Assembly: GCA_032871835.1 (NCBI GenBank)
Contig: CM065303.1
Coordinates: 21,082,001-21,146,000 of the forward strand
DNA length: 64,000 bases
Reading direction: 5' to 3'
From: Dipteronia dyeriana
Lineage: Eukaryota > Streptophyta > Magnoliopsida > Sapindales > Sapindaceae
Positions 34,479 to 46,784 of this stretch are shown in pieces. The notes under the pieces were generated by a model. The model worked only from the letters and a program-made list of their open reading frames with translations, was not told the origin of the DNA and searched no databases. The first letter of the stretch is position 1. Every line of letters starts with the position of its first letter. The translations under genes and the position numbers were made by a program.

Positions 34479-35824
34479 CCTTTTCAAATATATCAAATAT
34501 ATTAAAAATAATATGTATTTTAAATTTAAACTTAAATTCAAATACTTAGATAAATGATTTAGTAAAATAAAATAATCCTATTATTTTATCTTTACCTAAA
34601 TCCATATATCAACTAACACCCTCCAATTAATAGTTAATTAATAATTCATACTTATCAATATAATTAAATAATCTAATTATTTAATTAATTTAACTATTAA
34701 CATTCATTAATTAAATAATATCATTATTCAATTAATTCCCGAATATATACGTGTCACCTTTGTAACACAATTAATTGGACAATCCAATTAATTAACCGTG
34801 ACCCTTGTTACCTAAATCGATCGGGCTAGCAAAGGGACCTAATGGACCCACAGTATTTTGAGCTCCAATAATCATCGGAATCATTAATTAAACTCTTCAA
34901 CTAATATTCCTTGATTATTAACTCCGGTGTTATTCCACTAAAACCCTGAAGCTACACTCTCCCAACTGTAGACGCTTTTACACAACCGATACAACTCGGT
35001 GTCCATCGATATAGCTATTACATATGATGTGATCCTCCACAATAGTTCATAATTAGAGCTGGGTCATAATATCCATTATACCCCTCTAATTATATATATC
35101 CTTCAAGTACCGTTGATTCTCTAATGGACAATAAATCCTAGTTCCTCACGGAATTAGGAGAGCGCTCATATTGTCCAAGCCCCGAATCAACCCTTAAGGG
35201 AACTACCATCTACTTCTCACAAGAAGAAATGGATTCCAATATTGTATACAAACCTTCCCAACCACAAGCCAAACCGTAATCCCAACATACTGAGTATATT
35301 GATCAAGAAATGCATCTGACTTCACCCATGGTATATCAAAGACCACGATTTAACTTGAAGGAGTCGATAAGAAACTCAGGATTAAGTTCACCCATATATA
35401 GCCGTCATTAGTTGATATATATGAATCTCATCGGTTAACAAATCTTGGAGAGATTCATATAGATTATGGCTCAGTCCTATATGATCACATCATACAAGGT
35501 GCCTCAATTCCCATATCTCATATGAATGATTCAGGATAGAATCACCGTACATTACGGAATGGACCGCAGGTATAGATTAACCACAAATAAAGTACCCCAG
35601 GTTTATTTACTATCAATGGACTCTTTAGATTGCACGTCTCTTACTGTATCCATCCGTATATGACACTCATATACACAGTTCGAGATTACATCCGGCAATC
35701 TTGGATGTTAAATATATGCACAAGTTATAAAATAAACAACACAACAAGAATGAATTGAACTTTTCCTTCTATTTATTTCATAAATCCATTTACAAATTAC
35801 ATCTTTAGGGCATAAACCCTAACA
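33793..35824 (-). repeat. 5' LTR of the Copia element (2032 bp)
   Basis: Starts TGTTGGAACCCCG and ends AAACCCTAACA on the plus strand. It is the unbroken partner of 21773-30801. A (TA)n run at 34431-34475 is missing from the same place in the other LTR. The MULE gene resumes at 35825. Confidence 0.9.
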
Positions 35825-38800
35825 CTTTATTGGTGCAGATGAGGTTTCGTTCGAGGAACTGAGAGTTGTTATGAGCCTCAATGAGTTTCAGTAGTTATAC
35901 GATGCAGTGAAGCTCTGCCTTCTCTATATGCTGAATTAGATACTGATGGGGTTGAACGAGAGAGTGAAGATTCCAATTTTGCAGTTTTGGCTGGTGAAGG
36001 ACATCGATGATTTCCTGTGGGCTGTCCACGTGTACAAGCATTCCATTTATTCATTAAAGTATGTGCTTGACGGGTGGCATGAGGGGTTTAAGAGACGCCA
36101 GCAAGCAAAGGGCACTGACATACACACGGTGGAGACCTATAACATTTATGGTCTATCTCATGCTCTAATGGTAAGAATTTTGAATTACATCGTTTACTTG
36201 ATTTATTGTGTCCTAAATTTTATGGTTTCTTATCGTACGTATATTTCATGCATATATTTGCTTTCAAGGTGATCCCCAATCTCGATATCTAGTTTGGGAT
36301 CCGAAGGACTATGGACATGTCTCCCTGTATTTTAAAGTGGGAGTTGAACAAACAATCGAGAGAGGGGAAGCTGTCCAAGATTTTCACTGCGAGGGTATTT
36401 CTTTAATCTGTTAATGTTTATATTTGTTACTATGTATACAATTACATTGTTCTAACTACGGTTTCAGATGTTTGCGAGGACAGAACTGGTGCCCACAGTA
36501 GCTGAGAGGGTTCAACAGTACTTTGCGGGTATAGACGATGTGGGCAGCCTGTATATAGAGGAGGACAGACTTCACATTTTGAAACCGTTCCCTGATCAGA
36601 CTACCAATGGCGGGAGCAATAGTAGGATAGAAGGTTGTGACCCAGAGGGTAGGGGTGGGAGGCCTAGTGAGATAGAGGGTTCAGAGCCGGAGGCTCAGGG
36701 AGAAAGGCATAGACAGGTTCAATTTACAATGCCCTTAGCTACATCTATAAGGGATTCCTATGGGGAATGGGTCGTCAGACGTGATCGAGAGGTACACATA
36801 AATGATTGTTTTGTTTTTTTTATAAACTCAAGCTTGTTATTGTTTAAGTATTGAAAATTAAGACATGATTTCAGGCCACATGGGAGCACTAATTGACGGT
36901 AGTGCTTGAAGCCCTCCGGAATAGTGAAAAGGATCAAAAGAAACATCACCGGGAGTTGGTGGATATGATCCGGAAGAGTGAGATGGATCGAAAGCAGCAG
37001 CACCCAGAGTTGCTGGAAATGATCCGTGAGCTTCAGCGATCTAGGGTGGGGTCGACGTCTCAGACGCATAAGGATAAGCCACCATCTCATGATTCGGACT
37101 TCAGTCCCGGAAAGAGGACATGTGATTATCAGGAAGGACAGAGCTAGGGACCGGAACTGCCCAGCAGCCGTATTTTAGAGGGACAAGACCTAGTACAGAG
37201 CATCATTTTCCTACAGGCCATCCTAGGCCATCAGGCCACAAGTCCGGTACATAGACAGTAGTGTTGTCGGGACAGAGGACCTCTAAAGGCCATCCCAGCC
37301 CACTAGTTTGAGAGACGGGCACATCACATCGTAGCACTACATCGCTTTGACGATGTCCATCCTTAGAAAACATCTCACCAGATACATCCAGACGATCCAC
37401 ATAGCGCAACGATCCCTTAAATTAATCCAGGCATAGCCTAGCCTAGCCCATTGCTGGTTGAGTGAACCTAAGCGGTCCCCCCTACCCCGCTTATTAAACG
37501 AGCCCCAGCGGTCCCCTCCACCTCGCAAAATTGAGCGAGCCCCAACTGTCCCCTCCACCCTGCACGAGGTGCATACTCAAGTGAGGTTTGCTGTTACTTA
37601 GCCTTTACACAGATACATAACGGTCGAATAGGGCTAGGACACTGTTCCAGTCAGCAGAGCACATTTTTTATCCGCACGCTTTGGTGGACGCTGACTAGGT
37701 TGTGGCCTACAAAGCATACAAGAGGAACATCATCGGGAACGGTAAGTACAACTTTCTTTATGTATTTGCAATAACCTTAGTTAAATTACTGAATTATGTA
37801 ACAAATGAAACAATTATACATACTTGATGTGGAAGTGCTAAAGCCAGTTCATGCCACATGGTTCCACCGAATGCAATCCAACTTCACGGACTTAGAGGAC
37901 ACCATTCATTCCTTACATGAATTTTTTTAATAAGTTTGTGTAAGTTAAGCTACAGTCCTAACAATATAAAATTTTTATATTGTCCGCATACCTGCATATT
38001 CTACGAAAGCGTCAATAAGCATTCCTTACTGTGTACAACCAGAGGATCAACGTATTGGATACACAGTTCTATGTAAGTATTTATAACGTACTAATTTCAC
38101 ATGTAATTTTTTTGGTTTGTTATTGTTTATAACTTCCTCTCAATGGATGCATGTACAACCGCTTCTGATGATACAGTGAGGGAGAATTATGCCCCGCGAT
38201 GTTCATGGGGATGTTACCACGGTGAGGTGGAATGTGTTGAAGTTCAGGTGGTCCGCTGAGGACCTTATGACTGCCCATGGAGCTACCCTGACTGAAAATC
38301 GTCTGTGGCAAGAGGTTGACGAGGCGAGTGTTGCACGATGTCAATATTTTTATTTAAATTGTCTTCTTATATCCTAAAACCTTCTTGAAACACTTACAGG
38401 TCCTGATACCATGAAACATTGGGTGCCACCATTGGCTATTGCAGACCTTCAACCTCACCATCGGGAAGATCCACATACTGGACCCTTGGAGACAGGAAGT
38501 CCCCGTGCATATCTGGAAGCAGCAGCTCATGCCACTGAGATGGTGTTTTCCATCCATGTTGCATTAAGAGGGGTTTCACACTACGTGTCCAGCTGACCAT
38601 CTGAAGTTTGACTGCCAGAATAAGCTGTTTTCGGTCAGCATTATGTCCAAATCACGTGTGCCCCAACAAAACCAATTGTAAGAAATTCATTTTCATTAAC
38701 TTCAAGTTTGTTTTATTAAAATTCTATTGTAACGCCTGTTAATGTGTCCAACTGTAGGGGTAACTGTGGTCCCTATACATTGAGATTGATCAAGTACTTA

Positions 38801-38900
38801 CTGGCATATAGGAATGATTTTGATTGGTCAGAAGACAATATCGGGATCATCTGGGAGAAGATGGTTGTAGAGATTTTTTGCAACAACAAGCCAATGTAGA
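35825..38900 (+). pseudogene. MULE Ulp1-like gene, 3' part with C48-type protease domain, broken
   Basis: Resumes DUF1985 (IGADEVSFEELRVVM), then VKIPILQFWLVKDIDDFLWAVHVYKHSIY and an NIYGLSHALM exon end. Likely introns: 36171-36268, about 36393-36467 and 36793-36873. A middle region is charged and coiled-coil-like (36893-37140). The protease part has MKHWV (38413, the His), KIHILDPW (about 38466, the Asp, in a shifted frame) and GNCGPYTLRLIKYLL (38762, the Cys), in the order of Ulp1/C48 cysteine proteases. Stops and frameshifts are many. Such genes ride in some plant MULEs; their substrate is unknown. Confidence 0.78.
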
Positions 38901-39219
38901 CTATATTTTTTTTATATAAAAAAACTATGTAATATTCGTATTATTATTTTTATGTACAAAACCAATAAAATAAAGGCGATATTATTTTTATTGTTTCTAT
39001 TTCAAGTATCAAGAATCACAAGTACAACACACATTGCATACTTATAACAATATTAAAACTGAAAATGAAAACCCTATTTCATTAAAAATTAAGTTAATGA
39101 ACAAGTTATACAATTCCAAATTATTACAATGCCATCAATGTAAATGCCTCCATCTATTCCACGTTAGAGTCCTTGTCAGGGCACATTTGTTTGTTGAGTT
39201 CAACTGTATTACAGATGCT

Positions 39220-40930
39220 TCACCTGAGGCGGTATTCCTCGGGAACAACTTTACCTGGACCTTCAATAATCAAAGGTGGGTTAGAACACCTCCTGGAATT
39301 ATTACCCGATTGCCCACATCTTTTACATAATTGTGTTGTTGTCCTTTTCAAATAAGAGACATGTCGACCTGCCCTCGGGCGTCTTGCTTGTCTCCTGGAG
39401 ATTGGATTCAAAACCACCCTCTCAGCGATGTTGGATGGCACTACCCATGAAGAAAGGTGGTCAACATGCATAATAGGAACCCAGTACGTATCAATAATTG
39501 TCTGTCTCTTGTAGTAATCCGCACATAGGCATGTGAAATCAAAGTTTCGCACCGTACAACAACAATGAAAACAATGAGATTCACGTTTTAGTAATATAAA
39601 GCGTAAACTATTGCTAGTAATATACCTTGCCGTTGCGAGTGCATACGAACATGGAAACATGTCCATTTGAATTTTATTACATGTGCAGGTATTCCGGGCT
39701 AAGTCAACAGTCCACTACTTTCAAGAATGTTTGATGGAGAATATGTTCCAATCGACTGGATTGACGGTCATATAAACACACTTCTCGACACGTTTCAGGA
39801 TCACAAGATAGGCAACATCGGTCAACTGATGACACATGGATTGTGCAGCTCAATGGCGATCATGAAACCACCTCTGTAGCATATTGCTAATGAACTTTGC
39901 CAGTGTCAACATAGGCAGTTGTCGTGCGAATGTTTGACATGAGTTTATGCATTATAGAACATTTATTGACATCACCCTGTATCTTCGTTCAGGAAAATGT
40001 ACGCGGGACCGCTTATGTGTACCGATATCATTAATATAATAGAATGCATTCTGGTGCAGGTTATACAGCTCTTCCAAATGTCGGTTATATTTCAGTGTAC
40101 AATCTATCTAATTTTTCCATTATAACGGCAACATCCTTTCTTTGAAATCACTTCTTAATATTTGTAGAAAAGTGCCAGTAACATATGGTATGGGTGGCAT
40201 GAGGGAACACTTTAGAAATTCCTGCTTCAATGCTTGCATGTCGATCGATAAGAAAACCATATCATTTATATGACCAAGAGCACTCTTCAAGCAATCGAAA
40301 AACCACTCCCATGAAAGGTTGTTTTCTGAGTTGTCGTACCTATCTTATGCAGTTGTAACAAACATTGTAGCCCCGAATATTCCCTTCAAATAGGAACCAT
40401 CAACTGTAATAACCGGACGCATACACCTCAAGAATCCAATAATTGAGGCACCCAATGACATGAAAAAGTAGAGAAATTTACCATTTTCATCGCACTTTAA
40501 GTCATTTATTGTGCCAGGATTTTATCGTTCCAACACATAACTGAAAGATGGCAGTAGTTGAAAGCTTTCTTCATGCGTTCCATAGGTGAGTGACAACGCC
40601 GAATGCAGTGCATGATGTGCCTTACTATATAGGATTTGGAAGCCATACATTGTTTTTCATATCAGCAATTATGTCCTTAGGTTGCATGAGATAACCATCA
40701 TGTTGTTATAGTATCGATTTAATGACTTCTCCAATTATGACTGCACTAGCTTGTCAATGGCGATGGTGAATCTCCTCCAATGGACAAGTGTGTTCATTGA
40801 CAAAACTTCTTACTTGGAAGTACATCCTTTCATCTATCCTCACCTCTCTTAATTTCCACGTGCAGTTTTCTATCAAACAAATCAGATGTAATGTTGTCTT
40901 ATTGGACCTTTTCACCTTACAAAATGGCTA
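39220..40930 (-). pseudogene. mudrA-type MULE transposase, broken
   Basis: From the right: CTWKLREVRIDERMYFQVRSFVNEHTC (about 40870-40790), the MuDR N-terminal zinc-binding region. Then FLRCMRPVITVDGSYLKGIFGATMFVTTA (about 40430-40345) with the first DDE Asp, and NNLSWEWFFDCLKSALGHI. The C-terminal ORF 39666-39220 carries PCSYALATARYI (SWIM finger end), CADYYKRQTIIDTYWVP, and CKRCGQSGNNSRRC, a CCHC knuckle with Asn where His is usual. Several stops break the middle. It would cut the MULE ends. Confidence 0.87.
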
Positions 40931-41126
40931 ATTAGTCTATAACAATACCCCCTCATATCCGCTAGATAAGTTCTTAGTGACTCGATTTGAATAGTTTTAT
41001 TTTTTTTTGACGCTCTGACCACATCATTTTTTATTCTCTTGCAGACTGATAATCTTCAAGACAAGTTATGTTGCTAAGATACATATTTGGACCTATATCT
41101 GCATATGTATTCGGGATAAAGATCAG

Positions 41127-41657
41127 TGTTAGGAATTTTGAACCGATGATCGCGGAAACGTCATGCCTAATATTCACCCATAACTCATAGCAATTAATAA
41201 CGTCCATAGCAAAAAAATAGATGAGAGAAAATAAACCAATCATAACACAAGATATACGTGGAAAACCCAAATCGAGTAAAAAACCACTGGCAGTAAGCGC
41301 GTATAAGACTTACTTGTTTCACGTAAATACTATTTCCTTTTATGACAAGTCTTCTTGTAAAGAGTATTCCTTTTCTTTCAAGCACAAGCACTTCTTAAAA
41401 GAACACTTTCCTTTTCCGCCAAAGATTTCCCATTTCATGCATGCTTATGATTGACTACGATTCGGGTCACGCTTGTGCATCCGCTTCCTAAACCGTTACA
41501 AGTCACCTGGAATGCACCATGTTCTTCGTTTCTTCAGTTCTTCTAGTCTTTAACCTCCCTCAAACAACACCATTCCAACTTCCAAACATTTTCTACATCT
41601 CTAGGAAGCTCCATATAAGTTGAGTCTTGTTTGGTTAACATTGGGTTCACTTGAGAA
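41127..41657 (-). repeat. 3' LTR of the short element (internally deleted)
   Basis: Starts TGTTAGGAATTTTGAACC. It matches 42487-42640 and then 43005-43355. The right limit is approximate. Confidence 0.65.
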
Positions 41658-42467
41658 TACAAACCAAAACTTGACAATTCTCTTTTTTGGCTTGAATTCT
41701 AAAAATTTTGTCCACAACCACAACTCTCATCATCGAGAATCAACATACCCTACCACAAGGTATAACCACTTAGGAACAAACCATCCTAAGTTTTCTTTGT
41801 TCGTTGTTCCATCACCATGTCGAAATAACCTACTGAAAATATGGTGCAAGTCATCACTTCAGATTACCACGGAGTTTGTCAGTCATCGACATCCTTATCC
41901 ACCATACACCTTGCATCACTTTATTACCAATACCTTGTGCACAATTATAGACCACTAGCAGTAATGTATCCTCTTCCATGGTCAGTGGGGAAAACTTCCA
42001 AAAGGATAAACATGTCCTTACATCACTTAACCCTGTGAAAGACTTTTTGTCCTTGCATCACATACTTGGTGAAATACTTGCTACTAGAACCAGGAGTGAT
42101 TTGCAAGATAAGCCCCACAACTCATCAGAGACTTTGAGCGTTTAATTTTTTTTTATACGTATACAAGAGTTTTTTTTATATTGTCTTGTGTAACCCACAT
42201 TGGATCTCTATAACTCGTACCAGCCACAACAAGTCACACTTCTTCTACATCTCTATTCTTCTTTTCAAGAAACCCTACTGAGTTCGAAACCGCTTTCAAG
42301 ATGTATCTCCATTGCTAAACAATGCTAGGAAACCATGAATGATTATCCCAATACTACCTAGTCCACCATACGATCTCCTGTAAAGACTTGACACCGTCAT
42401 TGCTAACCGTGGCTACCAAGTCCTTCATACGCCATTATGTAAGGACTTGAAACCGCCGTCGTCGACC

Positions 42468-42484
42468 AAGGCTCTGATACCAGT
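42468..42484 (-). other. Primer-binding site of the short element
   Basis: The minus strand reads TGGTATCAGAGCC a few bases after the LTR end TTTCTCA. Confidence 0.75.
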
Positions 42485-42486
42485 TA

Positions 42487-43355
42487 TTGAGAAATTTGAA
42501 CCGATGATCGCGGAAACGTCATGCCTAATATTCACCCATAACTCATAGCAATTAATAATATCCATAAAAAATAGATGAGAGAAAATAAACCAATCACAAC
42601 ATAAGATATACGTGATAAACCCAAACCGGGTAAAAAACCATAGGCCATCAGGATGCAGAGAAAGCTTCAATATATGATTAATTGTTACAACTTTACTCCA
42701 GGATTCTCTCTCACACCTCAAGCCCAAACCACTCTCACAACGCTCACAAGATCTTTACCAAGAACCCCAAATATCCCCTAGGTCTCCCCTGAATATCACC
42801 CATGGATTTCTAACTTGATCCATTGATATTCCCTTAGATCACTCCCTGGATATTTTCATGGGTCTCTCACCCGGATCTCACTACTCTCTGATGTTACCTG
42901 GTGTTTCTTTTTCTCCATATAAAATAACATAATTACAAGGTCTATTAAATCTACTTACAGGGAGTTTAAGATAAAAGGAAATCCTACACCTGAACGTACA
43001 ACACTTACTTGTTTCATATAAATATTATTTCCTTTTATGACAAGTATTCTTGTAAAAAGTATTCCTTTTCTTTCAAGCCCAAGAAATTCATAAAAGATTA
43101 TTTTCCTTTTTTGCAAAAGATTTCCCATTTCATGTATGGTTATGATTGACTACAATTCGGGTCATGGTTGCACACCTTCTTTCTAAACCATTGTAAGTCA
43201 TCTAGAATGCACCACATTCTTCATTTCTTCAGTTCTTTTGGACTTTAACCTCCCTCAAGCAACACCAATCCAACTTCTAAACGTTTCCCCAAATCTCCAA
43301 GAAGCTCCACATTAGTTGAGTCTTGTTTCGTTTACATTGTATCATTGAGAATACC
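42487..43355 (-). repeat. 5' LTR of the short element
   Basis: Starts TGAGAAATTTGAACC; the full-length copy of the pair. Confidence 0.65.
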
Positions 43356-43400
43356 AAAAGAACTGAAGAAATGAAGAACGAGGTGCATTCTAGATAATTG
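43200..43400. repeat. Imperfect inverted repeat at the edge of the short element
   Basis: The stretch 43203-43242 (tctagaatgcaccacattc...) returns reversed at 43358-43400 (agaactgaagaaatgaag...gcattctaga), giving arms of about 40 bp and a loop of about 115 bp. The rest up to 43647 holds nothing recognised. Confidence 0.75.
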
Positions 43401-43647
43401 AGATGCCTTTGGATACTTTATTGTGAGATGAACTTGTAGTTGGTCTAGTTGGACCATGTCTAATCACCAAATGATCACAGTCATCCTCTTAAGTGATCGG
43501 CTTCTGATTCTCTTTTTTTTTTTATGGTTGTCTCCCTTAAAAGAGAGACGTCGAAAGAAATGTTGAGGTGGAAGATTTAGATACCTCTTTAACACCTCCT
43601 TTCTTATAATTTTTGCCTTGTATATATACTTTAGTAATTCCCATTTA

Positions 43648-44437
43648 GACATGACACCGGTTCTGGTTCAGAACCGAAACCTCCTTTAGAAGGTTCCAGT
43701 TTTGATTCCGGTTCCAGAACCGGTGAGTCCGGTTTCGATTATGACAGTTCTGGTGGTTCGGTTCGTTTTTTAATTTTGTTTTATATTATAATTTTTTTAC
43801 CCAATCTATCAATCCCACACACATTACCTGGTACCCATACATGAACACTTGATACATACACATTAACACATTACTAAGTACTCATAATCCCAAATCCCAA
43901 ATCACCACATTCAATCCTTCATCATTATCTCTCTCTCTAATCACCCCAAACCCCGAAACAACCACTCCAACTTCCCCAAATCGTCAAAAATCCACAAATC
44001 CCTAAATCCTTAACTTCTTTTTCTCAATAAATCCCTGAATTCATCCAATCTTGATAGCCACCAGTCCAAATTGAAGAAGAAAGAAGAAGAATAAGAGATG
44101 CAGAATAGAACAAGAGATCATCCAAGATGAAGAAGAAAAGACGATGAAGAAGAGATGAAGATGAAGAAACCACGAGATAAGAAAGAGGAAGAAAATGTCA
44201 AGATGATCTGAAAAAGAGATCAAAGAGAGAAACAAAGAGAGAGAGGTCTGATAGTTAAAAAGAGAAAGAGAGAGAAAGAAATGTAGTGGACGGGCATGGG
44301 TTTCAAAAGAAAGAAAGAAATAATAAATGGTGGAACTACAGATTCAAACAGGAACCATAAACGAATAAAACGGTTCAGGTTTTGGTTCCAATTTTTATGA
44401 TTCAGTTTGCCGGTTATAACTGAACCGGTGTCATGTC
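43648..44437. mobile_element. MITE with GACATGACACCGGTT inverted ends
   Basis: GACATGACACCGGTTC at 43648 returns reversed at 44422-44437. The subterminal parts carry several ggttcnggtt motifs on both sides. The inside has a purine-rich stretch (44085-44340) and no coding sequence. The TSD is uncertain, so the superfamily is open. Confidence 0.65.
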
Positions 44438-45869
44438 AATGCCCATGTGTGTACTTCTGCATTATATAAATTTGGTATGGTTTACCTTTATTCATTAAGG
44501 CCTTCTAACTAGTATTTTTGCAATTAAAAAAACACTTTGTTTGTATAAACATAATTGTAAATTCTTACTTACTTACATTTGGTTCTAATCGTGTTCGATG
44601 AACTATCTTGTCTCCACGAGCCCTGATTTTTGAAATCTCTCTTTTGTTTGATGTAGTCTTGCATTGGGATGGGCCTGCATTTTTTTATTGAAGAGGTGGA
44701 GAGCCAACGAGCTGAATGGACCCGATAAGTTGAATAGCTACAACAAGTTGAGTTATTTTACAGGGCTTAATACATACGGCGAGTGGAACTTCCACACTGA
44801 GCTGAATAGATTGGCACCTAAGATTTGATGCCACGGTGCTTTTTAGTCTCTTTATCCTGAGGAGGTCTTAAATTTTTTATACTTCACTCGGTCTATTAAG
44901 CATCTTTTTTTTTGTGCTCGCCACGTTTCAAATCTTTTATTTTTGCTTTGCTTGCTTTCATTACATTCCCTTTACACGAGCGCTTTGTTCACAATAGTCT
45001 TGCTCTCATCTTTCTCATCTTTTCTTCTAACCGTGCAATACTCCAATATTCAATGCTTTTATCTATGTGCATAGAATTTCCTCTAAAGGCAGGTTTTGAC
45101 AATCTGTCAAGGTTTTAGTGCTCAAGACAGCTTGAAAATTTCTGAAACCATTAGAGTAACTGATTAAGGTTTCCCTTAATAGTGTCTTTCCTCACAAGCT
45201 AAGAAACTGTGGTGGATGCCATTGCTCTCGCGAAAATAAGCTAGCTTTTTGGAGATCATGTTTCTTAGCATCTGCCCCTTAAGACCACTGCTATATATAT
45301 TCATGCTTATTGTGAGTTAGAGGCTCTTATTCTCCAAGGCCATGTTGCTTGGAATTTACCTTTTAGCATCGTTGTCATTTATGAGTTGATGTCAATAAAA
45401 AGAGTAGAAAGCATGCTTTAGGCACATAAGCTCATTTTTCTTTTCATTGGTCTGGGTAGACTTTCTACCCTGTTTGTTGGCCTGAGTAAAGTTTTTTTTT
45501 TTTTTTTTTAAGATAGGACATTCTAAGTGCTCGGCCTGGTTCTTTCTTACCCCTTAAAACTTTTTTTTGGATGATCTTTTTTCCTAGGTTAGATTCTTCT
45601 CTTCGGCCAATCTTTCTTATAGTCATATCTTTTTTTTGGCCAACCATTCTTATAGGTCGATCTTCATTTCGGAAAAACTTTTTAGTAAATCGGTTATTAC
45701 TTTTAGACATTCTGGCTAATATTTTTGCAAAAGAAAAAAGATATTTCATGTGTATAAATATAATTTAGACTCTTAACTTGTATTTGATTTCGACTATTAT
45801 TGGCTCTTTTGCAATTGCTCTCTAGCTTTTGTACTTCTTGCAAATTGTTTCAGAGGCTCGTTCGGCTAA
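44438..45869. other. Degenerate repeat-derived sequence, no gene recognised
   Basis: No solid ORF. The motif gagctgaat recurs near 44720-44815, and ggccaatctttcttatag and similar forms repeat near 45605-45665. It adjoins the solo LTR, and the other side of that LTR resembles the Tat repeat region, so this may be Tat-derived too. Confidence 0.35.
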
Positions 45870-46633
45870 CATACTGTTAGGTTTTAGTTTGTGTTGACAT
45901 TAATTCCATATCAAAATGATGTTTACTTGTAATGATTTAGTTGTTTAGATTTATGATGATTTAAGCTTCAAATAAGGATGAACAACAAGTCAAAGCAAGT
46001 TCTAAGTCTTCAAAGAGAAATGATGCAATTTGGTTCCACAAAGGTATACTACGACCTTATCTTTCTCTTACAAGGCTTAGGCACACACACACAATTCATA
46101 CATTTGTGTCCCTGTATCATTGTGCACCATTATAGGCACACACATACAATTCATTCATATGTGTCCCTGCATCGTTGTGCACCATGTATAACACATTCAC
46201 ACACTTGAAGATGAATGCTCATGCATTGGCATGGAAATAACATGTTTTGGATAAGGCATGATTGGAAACTATCTCTATGTAGTTTGCATTCTAGTGTGAA
46301 TTGTGTTTGTGTGTGTATATGTTTGTATAACATGGATATTGAACTTGAATTTAGTCTTAAATGATTCTTGATTGAGTTCCGGTCATTTCGGTTACTCATA
46401 CTATTGATTTCAAGTTCTAAGTCAAAAGATACTACACTTTCAACTCGTGTTGCATACATTGTCTTCGTATTGGTATATCGAGTATTATTTTCTGGGTTAA
46501 GTATCTTATATGTCCATGTCTATGTGAGATTTACGGTTTGTAATCCATAAACAGATTCAAATTCCGAGTTAGGAGGCCGGAGAACGGTCGAAGAATGCGA
46601 GGGAAGCGCAAGGGGATTGCATCATGGCCGAGG

Positions 46634-46728
46634 CCATGAAGGTGTGCAAGCCCGAGATAGCACGTGGCCATCTCGGCCGTAACACCTTGCTGGCTCGAGA
46701 TGTCCACGCACCATCTCGGGGGAGCAAT
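46634..46728. repeat. CCGAGAT..ATCTCGG dyads in the solo LTR
   Basis: Two imperfect palindromes lie side by side: cccgagatagcacgtggc with catctcgg, and ctcgagatgtccacgcac with catctcgg. They are about 50 bp upstream of the TATA box. The other copy has matching dyads at 57690-57775. Confidence 0.75.
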
Positions 46729-46775
46729 ATCAAAGAAGGGAAAATTGGTCATTTGTCTCCTTTCTTTCTCTCTCC

Positions 46776-46784
46776 TTTATAAAC
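46776..46784 (+). promoter_or_regulatory. TATA box in the solo LTR
   Basis: The bases tttataaac are followed by a pyrimidine-rich ccttccctctcac. The counterpart ttttatatacc is at 57837. Confidence 0.6.

Larger units (their letters stand above)
21773..35824 (-). mobile_element. Ty1/Copia retrotransposon, gag and most of integrase deleted, its 3' LTR split by another element
   Basis: The element reads leftward: 5' LTR 33793-35824, primer site 33780-33792, decayed RT-RNase H 30816-32870, polypurine tract 30802-30812, 3' LTR 21773-30801 (interrupted by 22892-29866). Flanks are CTTTG at left and CTTTA at right, a 5-bp TSD with one mismatch. It split the MULE Ulp1-like gene. Gag, protease and most of integrase are missing, so it is a deletion derivative. 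Confidence 0.88.
20450..40990. mobile_element. Mutator-like element carrying an Ulp1-like gene and a mudrA gene, split by nested retrotransposons
   Basis: A plus-strand DUF1985/Ulp1-type gene (about 20450-38900, interrupted by 21773-35824) and a minus-strand mudrA transposase (39220-40930) converge with about 320 bp between them. MULEs that carry an Ulp1-like cysteine protease next to mudrA are known in plants. No long terminal inverted repeats were found by eye, and the right side is cut near the LTR element at 41127, so outer limits are estimates. Confidence 0.72.
41127..43355 (-). mobile_element. Short non-autonomous LTR retrotransposon
   Basis: Two direct copies share TTTGAACCGATGATCGCGG: 41127 to about 41657, and 42487 to about 43355. 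The second holds about 360 bp more (42640-43005), probably lost from the first. Just left of the second copy is the minus-strand TGGTATCAGAGCC, the initiator Met tRNA complement, so the element reads leftward. The internal part is only about 830 bp and has no recognised coding sequence. No TSD was found. Confidence 0.72.

Noticed and set aside
20403..40950. Possible MULE terminal inverted repeats (aaaataccccgacatat at left, acaataccccctcatat at right)
   Set aside because: The two are in direct, not inverted, orientation and match poorly, so they are not TIRs.
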